IMG/VR virus record: IMGVR_UViG_3300025759_008402
Span: 1 to 45,035 of that record
Strand: one strand, 5' to 3'
Source: a virus
Length of the DNA stretch: 45,035 bases
The translations under genes and the position numbers were made by a program. Below, one piece after another: positions 37,252 through 45,035 of the stretch. Under the pieces are notes generated by a model, which was given only the letters and a program-made list of their open reading frames with translations, was not told the origin of the DNA and did not search any database. Every line of letters starts with the position of its first letter. The first letter of the stretch is position 1.

Positions 37252-38375
37252 AGTTTAATGCCCTGGAATGTACTACCATTTACATCCTGTTTTGTACCGC
37301 CAATAACATAGCTTGATATTTCTGTTTCTTGTGGAGCAACCTGTACTTCTGCACCAGCAATCCATTTTTGTGTCCAAGGCAAAGGATTGCTGCCGCCTTT
37401 GTATGGGCTAGGCAATCCAATAGCAGTCATACGTTTGTTGGCAGTCCACTCCACATATTCATTTAGCAGTTGTGTGTTAAGTCCAATCATGCTGCCATCT
37501 TTGAACAAATATTCTGCCCATGCTTTTTCTTGATCCACAGCATCAATGAACAATTGTATCATTTCGTCTTTGGTTTCTTCAGCAATTTTTGCAAAGTCCG
37601 GATCATCCTTAGGCATGAGTTTTAGCAGTGTTTGTGTGCTACCTAAGTGTACGTTTTCATCACGACAAATCAATTTGATAATCTTGGCATTGCCTTCCAT
37701 CTTTTTAAGTTCAGCAAACGCCCAACTACAAGCAAATGAAACGTAAAAACGAACACCTTCTAAGATGTTTACACTTACCATAGCTTTGTAAATTAACTTT
37801 TTAAGTTCGTACAAATCAACTGTGATCTTTTTACCATTTACAGTGTGCGTACCTTCACCCAATAGATTATACCATTGACCCATTTCAATGAGATCGTCAT
37901 AGTGTTTACTAATATCGCTTGCACAATCAACAATTTCTTGAATGTCCATCATTTCATCAAAAACAACACTAGGATTACTGTATACGTTGCGAATAATATG
38001 TGTGTAACTGCGACTGTGAATAGTTTCATTAAATGTCCAAGTTGTTACCCAGTTTTCTAATTCAGGTAAACTTACTAGTGGATTGAAACTGTCTGCAGGT
38101 GCACGACCTTGTACACTGTCCAGCAAGATTTGTCTTTTGAGATTGCTTGTGAAAATGTGCTTTTCGTGTTCAGTTAGCTTCTTAAAATCTGCTGCATCTT
38201 TTAATACATCTACTTCTTCTGGACGCCAAAAGAAACCCAACTGTTTGTCAGTTAGTTTGTCAAACTGTTTATACTTCAACGTATCGTAACGTTGAATATC
38301 TACACCACCGTTTGGATCTAAAAACATCAAACTTTCTAGGTGCTTGTTTCTTTGGTTTGCATTTAGTACACTCAT
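37248..38375 (-). CDS. nrdB: Class Ia ribonucleotide reductase, beta subunit
   Basis: The 375-residue protein holds the di-iron site and radical Tyr: FNETIHSRSYTHIIRNVY (Glu, His and radical Tyr), ILEGVRFYVSFACSWAF and CRDENVHLGSTQ (Glu, His). It makes the radical used by NrdA to reduce NDPs. The C-terminus (STFQGIKL) should dock to NrdA. Confidence 0.97.
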   Translation of the reverse strand: MSVLNANQRNKHLESLMFLDPNGGVDIQRYDTLKYKQFDKLTDKQLGFFWRPEEVDVLKDAADFKKLTEHEKHIFTSNLKRQILLDSVQGRAPADSFNPLVSLPELENWVTTWTFNETIHSRSYTHIIRNVYSNPSVVFDEMMDIQEIVDCASDISKHYDDLIEMGQWYNLLGEGTHTVNGKKITVDLYELKKLIYKAMVSVNILEGVRFYVSFACSWAFAELKKMEGNAKIIKLICRDENVHLGSTQTLLKLMPKDDPDFAKIAEETKDEMIQLFIDAVDQEKAWAEYLFKDGSMIGLNTQLLNEYVEWTANKRMTAIGLPSPYKGGSNPLPWTQKWIAGAEVQVAPQETEISSYVIGGTKQDVNGSTFQGIKL

Positions 38376-38384
38376 CTTATTTCC

Positions 38385-40691
38385 TTATATTACACAGCTT
38401 TCGCAATCTTCTTCTTCAATTTGATAATCTTCATTGATTTCTATATTAGCAGGTTCGTTTAGTTTGTCAACATCAATCTCACCTTGTCCGTCGTATGTGT
38501 TAAAGTAATACAATTGCTTACCACCATACTTGTAAAAGATCATCAAGTGTTTTAGCATTTCGCTCATGCTGATCTTTTCATCCTCATAAAACGTAGGATT
38601 ATAGCTTGTGTTCACACTAATGCCTTGGTCGATATATTTTTGTAGTATTGCCATAATACTCATATAACCTTCTGGGCTACGTTGATCCCATAGCAATTCG
38701 TACTTGTTTTTGAGATGATGAATGCCAGGCACAACTTGTTTAAGCACACCATGTTTACTTTGTTTAACACTTACTAAACTGCGTGGAGGTTCAATGCCAT
38801 TTGTAGCATTTGAAATCTGTGCGCTTGTTTCTGCTGGCATTAATGCCATTAGTGTGCTGTTGCGAATACCTGTTTCACGCAGTTGTTGACGCAGTTCATT
38901 CCACGGCATACGCTCTTGATGAGGTACTAATTCATCTACATCTTGTTTGTATGTTTGATTGGGCGTAATACCGTCGCTGTATTTTGTTTGATCATTCCAC
39001 AAACAAGCGCCTTGTTCTGCTGCCAGGTCTGCACTGGCTTTGATTAGATAGTAACTCCAAGCTTCTGCAAACTCGTCAATTTTTGCCAAATCAGGATTGC
39101 TGTATGTCATGTCATTTTTAGCCATCCAATATGCTAGATTAATAATGCCAACACCCAATGGACGTCTACCCATTGTAGCATTGTATGCTGCTTTGACTGG
39201 ATAGTTTTGATAACTTAATAGTGCATCTAATCCTCTGATTGCAAGTGTACAAGGCTTTTCAAAATCCTGTGGTGTTTTGATATTGCCCCAATTGATAGCA
39301 CTCAATGTACACAGTGCAATTTCGCCTTGTTCATCATTAAAATCATTGAGAGGTTTTGTAGGCAAATCGATTTCTGCACACAAGTTGCTTTGACGTATTG
39401 GCGCAATGTCTTGTTTAAACGAACTGTGGGTATTAGCATTATCTACATTTTGTAAATAAATGCGTCCTGTATTTTTGCGTTCTTCCATAAACTGACTGAA
39501 TAGTTCGGTTGCACTAACTACTTTTTTACGCAGTTTTGTATTACGTTCTGCTGTTTCATATAGTTCTCTAAACCTGTCTTGATCTGCAAAGAATGCTTCG
39601 TACAAGCCTGGCACATCACTAGGTGAGAACAGTGTGATATTACCATTACTGATCAATCTTTCGTAGAACAGTTTGTTAAATTGAACACCATAGTCCATGT
39701 GTCTTACACGGTTGTCATCAGTGCCTTTGTTGTTTTTAAGTACAAGTAAGTCTTCAACTTCTAAATGCCAAATTGGATAATAAAGTGTTGCAGCACCATT
39801 GCGCACACCACCTTGGCTGCAACTGCGAGTAGCACTTTGGAACATTTTATAAAAAGGAATAACACCTGTGTGATAAGCATCGCCTTTACGAATTGGAGAT
39901 CCTAGCGCACGTATGCTTCCTGCTCCAACACCAATACCTGCTTTTTGACTTACATATTTTACAATACTACTAGTAGTAGCATTAATGCTATCAAGACTAT
40001 CACCAGTTTCAATAAGAACACAACTACTAAACTGACGCTGCGGAGTACGAACCCCGGCCATAACAGGAGTAGGCAAACTGATATAAAAATTGCTAGTTGC
40101 ATCGTAATAATCTTTAACCCATTTAAGTCTTGTTTCTCGTGGATAATCTGCAAACAGTGTTGCAGCAATTAACATGTATGCTACCTGTGGTGTTTCTTTT
40201 ATTTCATTTGTTACACGATTTTGTACCAAATATTTGCCACGGAATTGTTCCATTGCAGCATATGTAAAGTTTTCATCTCTGTCGTGTTTTAAATAATCGT
40301 TTAGCTCATTCCATTCTTGTTCATTGTAGGCTTCTAATAGTCCTTGATCATACCAACCATCTTCAACATTCTTTTGTACTATTTCAAATAAATGTGCTGG
40401 CTCAAAATCACCATACACTTGTTTGCGTAAATGATAGTTAATAAGACGACCTGCTACCCACTGATAGTTAGGAGTTTCTTCTGAGATTAAATCAGCTGCA
40501 CTTTTAATAAGTGTTTCTTGAATTTCACTACTGGTAATTCCATTGTAAAATTGGATACTGCTTTTGATTTCGACTTCACTAGCACTAACGCCATTGATAC
40601 CTTCTGTTGCATAAAAAACTACTTTGTGTAATTTGTCTAAGTCAATTGGTTCTCTTGTACCATTGCGTTTTGTTACGTGAATCTCAGTCAT
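38385..40691 (-). CDS. nrdA: Class Ia ribonucleotide reductase, alpha subunit
   Basis: The 768-residue protein starts with an ATP-cone (MTEIHVTKRNGTREPIDLDKLHKVV), then QFSSCVLIETGDS (redox Cys), QSNLCAEIDLP (active-site Asn, Cys, Glu), and TLMALMPAETSAQISNATNGIEP (radical-transfer Tyr region differs slightly from text of E. coli but is family-typical). The C-terminal CESC pair shuttles electrons from glutaredoxin. It makes dNDPs for phage DNA. Confidence 0.97.
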   Translation of the reverse strand: MTEIHVTKRNGTREPIDLDKLHKVVFYATEGINGVSASEVEIKSSIQFYNGITSSEIQETLIKSAADLISEETPNYQWVAGRLINYHLRKQVYGDFEPAHLFEIVQKNVEDGWYDQGLLEAYNEQEWNELNDYLKHDRDENFTYAAMEQFRGKYLVQNRVTNEIKETPQVAYMLIAATLFADYPRETRLKWVKDYYDATSNFYISLPTPVMAGVRTPQRQFSSCVLIETGDSLDSINATTSSIVKYVSQKAGIGVGAGSIRALGSPIRKGDAYHTGVIPFYKMFQSATRSCSQGGVRNGAATLYYPIWHLEVEDLLVLKNNKGTDDNRVRHMDYGVQFNKLFYERLISNGNITLFSPSDVPGLYEAFFADQDRFRELYETAERNTKLRKKVVSATELFSQFMEERKNTGRIYLQNVDNANTHSSFKQDIAPIRQSNLCAEIDLPTKPLNDFNDEQGEIALCTLSAINWGNIKTPQDFEKPCTLAIRGLDALLSYQNYPVKAAYNATMGRRPLGVGIINLAYWMAKNDMTYSNPDLAKIDEFAEAWSYYLIKASADLAAEQGACLWNDQTKYSDGITPNQTYKQDVDELVPHQERMPWNELRQQLRETGIRNSTLMALMPAETSAQISNATNGIEPPRSLVSVKQSKHGVLKQVVPGIHHLKNKYELLWDQRSPEGYMSIMAILQKYIDQGISVNTSYNPTFYEDEKISMSEMLKHLMIFYKYGGKQLYYFNTYDGQGEIDVDKLNEPANIEINEDYQIEEEDCESCVI

Positions 40692-40718
40692 GCTAGTGTC
40701 CTCTCATTTATTATTTTT

Positions 40719-41174
40719 TTAATAATTGTGCTTAACCACACGGTCTATATCTACGTCATAGATAATTGTTTCAGACTCGGGTCTACTACTTATAACGCCG
40801 TGACGGTAATTAAGCAAGTATTTTTCATCAATTAGCACACATAATTTTTGTATGCTATCTTTTTTATTTTGTACAAAAACCATCCTATTAGGTATACGGT
40901 TGTTTGCATAATATATTGTATAACTCATACCTAAGGCTAAACTGTTTTCACAAAAATCTCCTTTGTGTAACATTTCCCAAGGTGTAGGCCATCTTTTATA
41001 ATCTACTGGATCTATGCTTATTGCCATAATAGGTGAACTTTTCCACCAGTCAATGACAGTTTGACATACTTCCAAAGTATTTTCTATATCCAAGCTCTGC
41101 CTAAACTCCCGCCACATTTTTAAACGTGTACTGGGAGATTCAAACCAAGCTCTATGGTTTAATTGCTGTTCCAA
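40719..41174 (-). CDS. Hypothetical phage protein
   Basis: The 151-residue product starts MEQQLNHRAWFESPSTRLKMW and contains WPTPWEMLHKGDFCENSLALGM, a striking Trp-rich segment with a Cys and His that might form a transglutaminase-like active site. This is speculative. It overlaps the tail protein gene by 16 bases. Confidence 0.6.
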   Translation of the reverse strand: MEQQLNHRAWFESPSTRLKMWREFRQSLDIENTLEVCQTVIDWWKSSPIMAISIDPVDYKRWPTPWEMLHKGDFCENSLALGMSYTIYYANNRIPNRMVFVQNKKDSIQKLCVLIDEKYLLNYRHGVISSRPESETIIYDVDIDRVVKHNY

Positions 41175-41812
41175 GTTTGATACGTGTATTTGAATGTGCT
41201 AATAAGATTATCGTAGTCTGAATATTGTAGTTTCATAGTATTGGCAGTTGCAATGTCAACATTAAATTGTACATTGACTACACCGGTTTCTGTGTAGTTA
41301 TCATCAATAGTAGTTGTGCTTGCACCGGTATCTGTAGCAAAACGTATCTGTCCTACTCTTACACCGTTTGTGCTTTTTAGTGTATAATCCATGATTATTA
41401 CATTGTACTGTGTTGTGTCCACTTGAAATCCTGTATCACTGTTAGTAGCATTTGCTGCTAGTTGTATTTCTTGTACAGGCTGTTCTCCAAGATCAACTTC
41501 GCTGTTAAATCCAACTGTAATAGCACCTGTAGGAGCACTACTAAATGTTAGTGTTGTTCCAATCAGTGTATAGTCGCTTGCATTTACTGCAACACCGTCT
41601 ACAAAAACTCTAAGCACGCCTGGCTCAGTTAATCCAATAGGAACTGTGAACTGTGTAAGCACACCGTTACCAGTACCAACACTGATTGTATCATTACCAA
41701 TAAAAAGACGTCTTACGTCTTTAGCGAATCCAAATTCTCCTGGATCAAGTGTAGGAAGGTCTGAAAAATTACCCTGCCTTACTTTAATTTTACTAATTCT
41801 TGTATCTGCCAT
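41159..41812 (-). CDS. Mtd-like N-terminus tail protein
   Basis: The 217-residue protein starts MADTRISKIKVRQGNFSDLPTL and DPGEFGFAKDVRRLFIGND, matching the tail-attachment domain of major tropism determinant-type fibres (K.Q.RRG....L..L..GE.G...D...L.IG). The rest is beta-rich. It is a late structural protein behind a late box and AGGAG. Confidence 0.78.
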   Translation of the reverse strand: MADTRISKIKVRQGNFSDLPTLDPGEFGFAKDVRRLFIGNDTISVGTGNGVLTQFTVPIGLTEPGVLRVFVDGVAVNASDYTLIGTTLTFSSAPTGAITVGFNSEVDLGEQPVQEIQLAANATNSDTGFQVDTTQYNVIIMDYTLKSTNGVRVGQIRFATDTGASTTTIDDNYTETGVVNVQFNVDIATANTMKLQYSDYDNLISTFKYTYQTWNSN

Positions 41813-41828
41813 TTCGTGCTCCTGATAC

Positions 41829-41838
41829 AGTATTTATG
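41829..41838 (-). promoter_or_regulatory. Late promoter box
   Basis: CATAAATACT lies upstream of the Mtd-like gene with a normal AGGAG leader. Confidence 0.7.
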
Positions 41839-42508
41839 ACAAGTTGTAGAACTCTGCGACTCTCTGAGCCCACTTTTCTGTCCACATTTCAAATTCTTCT
41901 GGGCCAACTTCAAACAGTTGCCATTCTAGATCTCTGCTACACATAAAGATAGCAGCACGTTCAATCTTTGTGTCAAACACTTCATTGTGTGCCATTCCAT
42001 ATGCTGCGGCTTGCATAAAGTAATCATCAATCCATTCACGCTTTTTAGGCTTGTTGGTTTGCTTGAAGTCCATAATATGCGGTTCACCTTTGTACACACC
42101 AACTAAATCAGTCGTACCTGCATACAATTGTGGATAGCAAAGATTAACTTCGCTACCCCACACTTCATCCAAGTCTTGTTCTATGTTTTGCTTTACTGTG
42201 TCTGCCATCATTTTGGCTTGCAGTATAGTCTCTCCTGTGTACTCTTCGTTCTTTACCCAGTGTTCTAATATGTTGTGCATTATTGTGCCAACATTTGCCG
42301 CTTCAGTAACTATTCTTTGAGCATTTGCTTCGCCCACCCGTTTTTTCCAATTGGCGAGTGCCTCACGTTTTTCACGAGGTTTCGTTTTATCCAATATTGT
42401 TGTAACACTAGGGACAGGATCGCCATACGGATTTTCGTATAGACGTTTTCCATTGACGCTCTTTCTTTTAAATTCTTTATAAGGATAGGGTGTAGTGATG
42501 TTTAACAT
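41834..42508 (-). CDS. PD-(D/E)XK exonuclease (RecB/Cas4-like)
   Basis: The 224-residue protein has GTIMHNILEHWV (Glu in the first helix), YAGTTDLVGVYKGEPHIMDFKQTNK (the D...D-F-K core), and YFMQAAAYGMA (QxxxY motif), as in mitochondrial MGME1-like and Cas4-like exonucleases. It should degrade or process DNA ends during recombination or packaging. Confidence 0.85.
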   Translation of the reverse strand: MLNITTPYPYKEFKRKSVNGKRLYENPYGDPVPSVTTILDKTKPREKREALANWKKRVGEANAQRIVTEAANVGTIMHNILEHWVKNEEYTGETILQAKMMADTVKQNIEQDLDEVWGSEVNLCYPQLYAGTTDLVGVYKGEPHIMDFKQTNKPKKREWIDDYFMQAAAYGMAHNEVFDTKIERAAIFMCSRDLEWQLFEVGPEEFEMWTEKWAQRVAEFYNLS

Positions 42509-42539
42509 ACTGTTAATGTAACACTATACTAGGTCAATG

Positions 42540-43163
42540 TCAATAGCTAATGACCCATTTAAAAGTTTTTCTTGTACTACTGTTGATCAAACGGTCAATT
42601 GTATATCCTAAGTTTTGGAAATACAGTATCACTTGTTGCATTTGATCTGTTTTTGGTCTGTCTGCAATAGTACCTTGCCACACTTGATAGTAACTTACAC
42701 TGTCTGGATTTGTTGCAGTGTGTGTGATATTGTCTGCTAACCCAAGACTAGCATTAGCTGTACCAGCACCAACCACAACATTCCATGTTGTATTGGCAGG
42801 TGCTGTGTATGTTAACACAAGATTGTTGCTGCTATTTTTGCTAGCAACCAAGTTTGCAGTATTTGAGTCGTTGATATCACTGATAATACTGTTTAAGTTA
42901 GTACCACTAGTGCCCAATGTAATTGTAGTACCGGCAATGATAAGTGTAGGTGTACCAACAATAGTTGGATTGGCTTGTGTACCGGTAATAGTAATTGTAG
43001 GAGTACTTTCTGTCATTGTAGTACCATCACTTACTGTGGTTTCGTACAAGCCGTTGCCTGCATCTTGGATGACCTGTCTCATAAGTGCATTGACCTCATC
43101 ATATATTGTAAGGTCTGCTCTAGCCATTGATCTGGCTTCTGTTTTATTAATATAATATGTCAC
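42540..43163 (-). CDS. Structural protein with Ig-like insertion
   Basis: The 207-residue protein starts MTYYINKTEARSMARADLTIYDEVNALMRQ and ends FQNLGYTIDRLINSSTRKTFKWVISY, which together look like a compact core. Residues about 45-155 are a Thr/Val-rich Ig-like insertion. It overlaps the next gene by 4 bases. The virion position is unknown. Confidence 0.6.
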   Translation of the reverse strand: MTYYINKTEARSMARADLTIYDEVNALMRQVIQDAGNGLYETTVSDGTTMTESTPTITITGTQANPTIVGTPTLIIAGTTITLGTSGTNLNSIISDINDSNTANLVASKNSSNNLVLTYTAPANTTWNVVVGAGTANASLGLADNITHTATNPDSVSYYQVWQGTIADRPKTDQMQQVILYFQNLGYTIDRLINSSTRKTFKWVISY

Positions 43164-43474
43164 AGTTTGTCATCCTTTTGCATTTGTTTTTTAGCCATCT
43201 TAGCAACTGTGTTGTCTTCTGGATCAGCGTTAGAACGGGGAATTGCTGTATCCAGTGTGATGTCTTTTTTGTTGCTAGATCCTACACTTGTAATAGTTGG
43301 CAGTAAATCCAGTAAACTTTTAATATCAATACTATAGCCCATAGCATGAAGTTTAGCAAGAACCATGTTGGTAGGTATTTTGATTTTGCCATTGGCTTTT
43401 GCTCTAGTAATTATTTCTTCTAGAGCATTTAATACCTCATCTTGACTCTCACTTATAACTTCATTGATTAACAT
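43160..43474 (-). CDS. Helical protein with capsid-targeting-like start
   Basis: The 104-residue product starts MLINEVISESQDEVLNALEE, close to the kinase start MLVNEIIST, with a possible ISE|S cut site. The rest is helical and Lys-rich. Its place next to virion-type genes supports a packaged role. Confidence 0.55.
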   Translation of the reverse strand: MLINEVISESQDEVLNALEEIITRAKANGKIKIPTNMVLAKLHAMGYSIDIKSLLDLLPTITSVGSSNKKDITLDTAIPRSNADPEDNTVAKMAKKQMQKDDKL

Positions 43475-45004
43475 TTACTTTGAGCCCAACCTGCCAATTT
43501 TTCTCAGTTTTCCTGCTGGGTAAGCTGTGCCAGGCAGTGTTTTTAAATTTGCCAATCCTGCTGGTTTAGCTGTTCCAGGCAGTGTTTTTAAAGCTGACAA
43601 TCCTGCTGGTTTAGCTGTTCCTGTTCCAACTCTTTTTACTGGATCTGCCATAATACCGCCAAATTCACCGCCTTTTACATCACCGCCATAATCTCTAGCT
43701 GCTATTTCACCGGTAGTCATTGCTCGCAGCGCCCCTAGTTTTGGTTTTGATTGATAAGGCATGCCTTTTGCATCTTTTCCAGTACCGTAATTTGGATTGG
43801 CTGCACGATTGTCACTGTCCATTTTTCTGTCACCGCCTGGTCTAGTCTTTGGTCTACGCTGAGGCTTTGATCTAGGTAATGCTTCGTCACCGCCTGGTCC
43901 TGTTGGCGGCGGAGCCATAGTATTAAAAGGTGTACCGTCTGGTCTAGTCTTTGGTCTACCTGCCCAATAATCTTTTGGAGCCGGAGCCATTTGTGCTGCA
44001 CCCTTCATGCCCATTTGTCTTTGACGTAGTTTGCTAGGACCACCTTTGGTTGTACCTTGTGGAATTCCACCATCTAATGCATCTTGTGTTTTCCAGTTTT
44101 TTAAAGGATTATTTTTATATTTTGCCCTGAACTCGTTCCTCCAATCCTTTTCATCAGGAGTACTGTAGTACCAAGGCTTGCCAGCCTTTTTCTGATCAAT
44201 ATATTCATCCGCTGCAAACATTTGTTTTAGACTAACTTGTTCCGCATCTGTTGGATCTTCAGTCAATTCATTAATTACGTTAATGAAATGTTCTTGAGAC
44301 ATTTGGCCACTCTCAACCATTTTAAAGAGCCTGTCTTTACTCTCTAGAAACTTTTTTTCAGCTAACGCACTGCCTTCCATGTCAGCAATTGCGCTTTCGC
44401 CTTTGAGTTCTCTGCCAATTGCATTGTCTTCGCCTGCGGCTGCATCATCACCGTCAAAATCATCACTCATGTCTACATCTACATCCATGTCATCTTCTGC
44501 GTCCATGCCCATGTCTGTTGGCATTGGAGTAGCAGGTGCTTCTCCTCTGGCTGCTAGTGTAGCATTTTCAACTGATTCTTTGGCTGCTTTGCTTTGATCT
44601 AGTAGAGCACCTAGTGCTGCATCAACTGCATTGTTGTATGCTTCTGCTTGTTCAAAGCCCACTTGCTCTTTCATTGCGTCTACAATTGGCATCAGTTTTT
44701 GTACTTGCATTTCTGCAATGTCTTCTACCATTTTTTGTAGTTCATCAACCAGCTCTTGAGCTGCTAGTAGCACTTCTGCTTGTTCTAGCTCGTCTTCCAT
44801 TACAACACTTTCAGTTTTGGCTTTCATTTTACGGCCATCTGTACGTGTTGGAGCAACTTCGTTGATGTAAGTTTTAAGTTGGTGCTGGATGAGTCCTAGT
44901 TTGTTGTATTGTGGATTCTCCCAGTATTTTAAATCGCTTTCTTTAATAGCCATCATTTTGGCTTCTGTAGTGTTGAGCATACGATTCAAACTGTCCATAT
45001 TCAT
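43475..45004 (-). CDS. Virion-type protein with tandem repeats
   Basis: The 509-residue protein starts MNMDSLNRMLNTTEAKMMAI and has a helical region (residues about 70-170), an acidic Asp-rich stretch (DAEDDMDVDVDMSDDFDGDD), a Lys/Pro/Arg-rich part (RPKTRPDG, RPKTRPGG), and three C-terminal copies of a LKTLPGTAKPAGL unit. The charge pattern resembles scaffold or internal head proteins. The ATG overlaps an upstream stop (ATGA). Confidence 0.6.
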   Translation of the reverse strand: MNMDSLNRMLNTTEAKMMAIKESDLKYWENPQYNKLGLIQHQLKTYINEVAPTRTDGRKMKAKTESVVMEDELEQAEVLLAAQELVDELQKMVEDIAEMQVQKLMPIVDAMKEQVGFEQAEAYNNAVDAALGALLDQSKAAKESVENATLAARGEAPATPMPTDMGMDAEDDMDVDVDMSDDFDGDDAAAGEDNAIGRELKGESAIADMEGSALAEKKFLESKDRLFKMVESGQMSQEHFINVINELTEDPTDAEQVSLKQMFAADEYIDQKKAGKPWYYSTPDEKDWRNEFRAKYKNNPLKNWKTQDALDGGIPQGTTKGGPSKLRQRQMGMKGAAQMAPAPKDYWAGRPKTRPDGTPFNTMAPPPTGPGGDEALPRSKPQRRPKTRPGGDRKMDSDNRAANPNYGTGKDAKGMPYQSKPKLGALRAMTTGEIAARDYGGDVKGGEFGGIMADPVKRVGTGTAKPAGLSALKTLPGTAKPAGLANLKTLPGTAYPAGKLRKIGRLGSK

Positions 45005-45035
45005 ACTTGATAGATCAACCTCATGGTTGAAACTG
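45001..45035 (-). CDS. C-terminal end of an upstream gene (partial)
   Basis: The last codons read VSTMRLIYQV then TGA, overlapping the next ATG. The rest lies beyond the right edge, so no identity can be given. Confidence 0.45.
   Translation of the reverse strand, partial: VSTMRLIYQV

Noticed and set aside
43500-43630. CRISPR-like array
   Set aside because: The repeats are in frame inside a coding gene with no spacers of uniform length, so this is a protein tandem repeat.

Overview
The window looks like part of the genome of a large tailed phage of the T4-like myovirus superfamily that infects a marine, low-GC alphaproteobacterium, plausibly a SAR11-type host. The phage call rests on class Ia ribonucleotide reductase with glutaredoxin, a DexA-type exonuclease, a PAAR spike-tip protein, LamG and Mtd-like tail proteins, cell-wall hydrolases, dense overlapping genes, and T4-type late promoter boxes (TATAAATA and variants). 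The alphaproteobacterial call rests on a circularly permuted two-piece tmRNA, an FdxA-like 7Fe ferredoxin, DUF1127 proteins and a phasin-like protein. The host is an inference.

Layout. Positions 1-9.7 kb (minus strand) carry auxiliary metabolism: an ATP-type PEP carboxykinase cut by the left edge, a PiT-like permease, a Bax-inhibitor-1 membrane protein, MazG, class I fructose-bisphosphate aldolase, a HAD phosphatase, PRPP synthetase, an Fe-S group (A-type carrier, ferredoxin, DUF59) with a staphylococcal-type nuclease, a QueD-like protein and DexA. Positions 9.7-11.1 kb hold small and secreted proteins. From 11.1 to 20.1 kb strand changes occur: two plus-strand islands (11.1-11.9 kb and 18.9-20.1 kb) flank tail-surface proteins, a lipoprotein amidase, a porin-like protein, the tmRNA, an alpha/beta hydrolase, an AlgH homologue, a mini MscS-like protein and a class 3 lipase. 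Positions 20.1-21.5 kb hold a chain of tiny early genes and two DUF1127 proteins behind a hairpin-rich leader. Positions 21.5-29.9 kb carry a virion-type protein, GMP reductase, ClpS, Hsp20, a phasin-like protein, an unassigned structured RNA, ribosomal protein bS21, IF-3, a large coiled-coil membrane protein, a degenerate nuclease and a P-loop kinase. Positions 29.9-33.8 kb are a SleB hydrolase plus small early genes behind clear sigma70-type promoters. Positions 33.8-45 kb hold a tail protein, the PAAR protein, an Sm-like protein, glutaredoxin-NrdB-NrdA, a PD-(D/E)XK nuclease and virion-type proteins.

How it may work together. PckA, aldolase, Prs, GuaC and NrdAB/Grx lie on one route from TCA-cycle carbon to PRPP and deoxynucleotides. 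IF-3, bS21 and the tmRNA act on translation. ClpS, Hsp20 and DUF1127 proteins act on protein or RNA turnover. Early genes use sigma70-like promoters with 16-17 bp spacing. Late genes use ATAAATA boxes, and in at least six genes the box ends exactly 5 nt before the ATG, which predicts leaderless late mRNAs.
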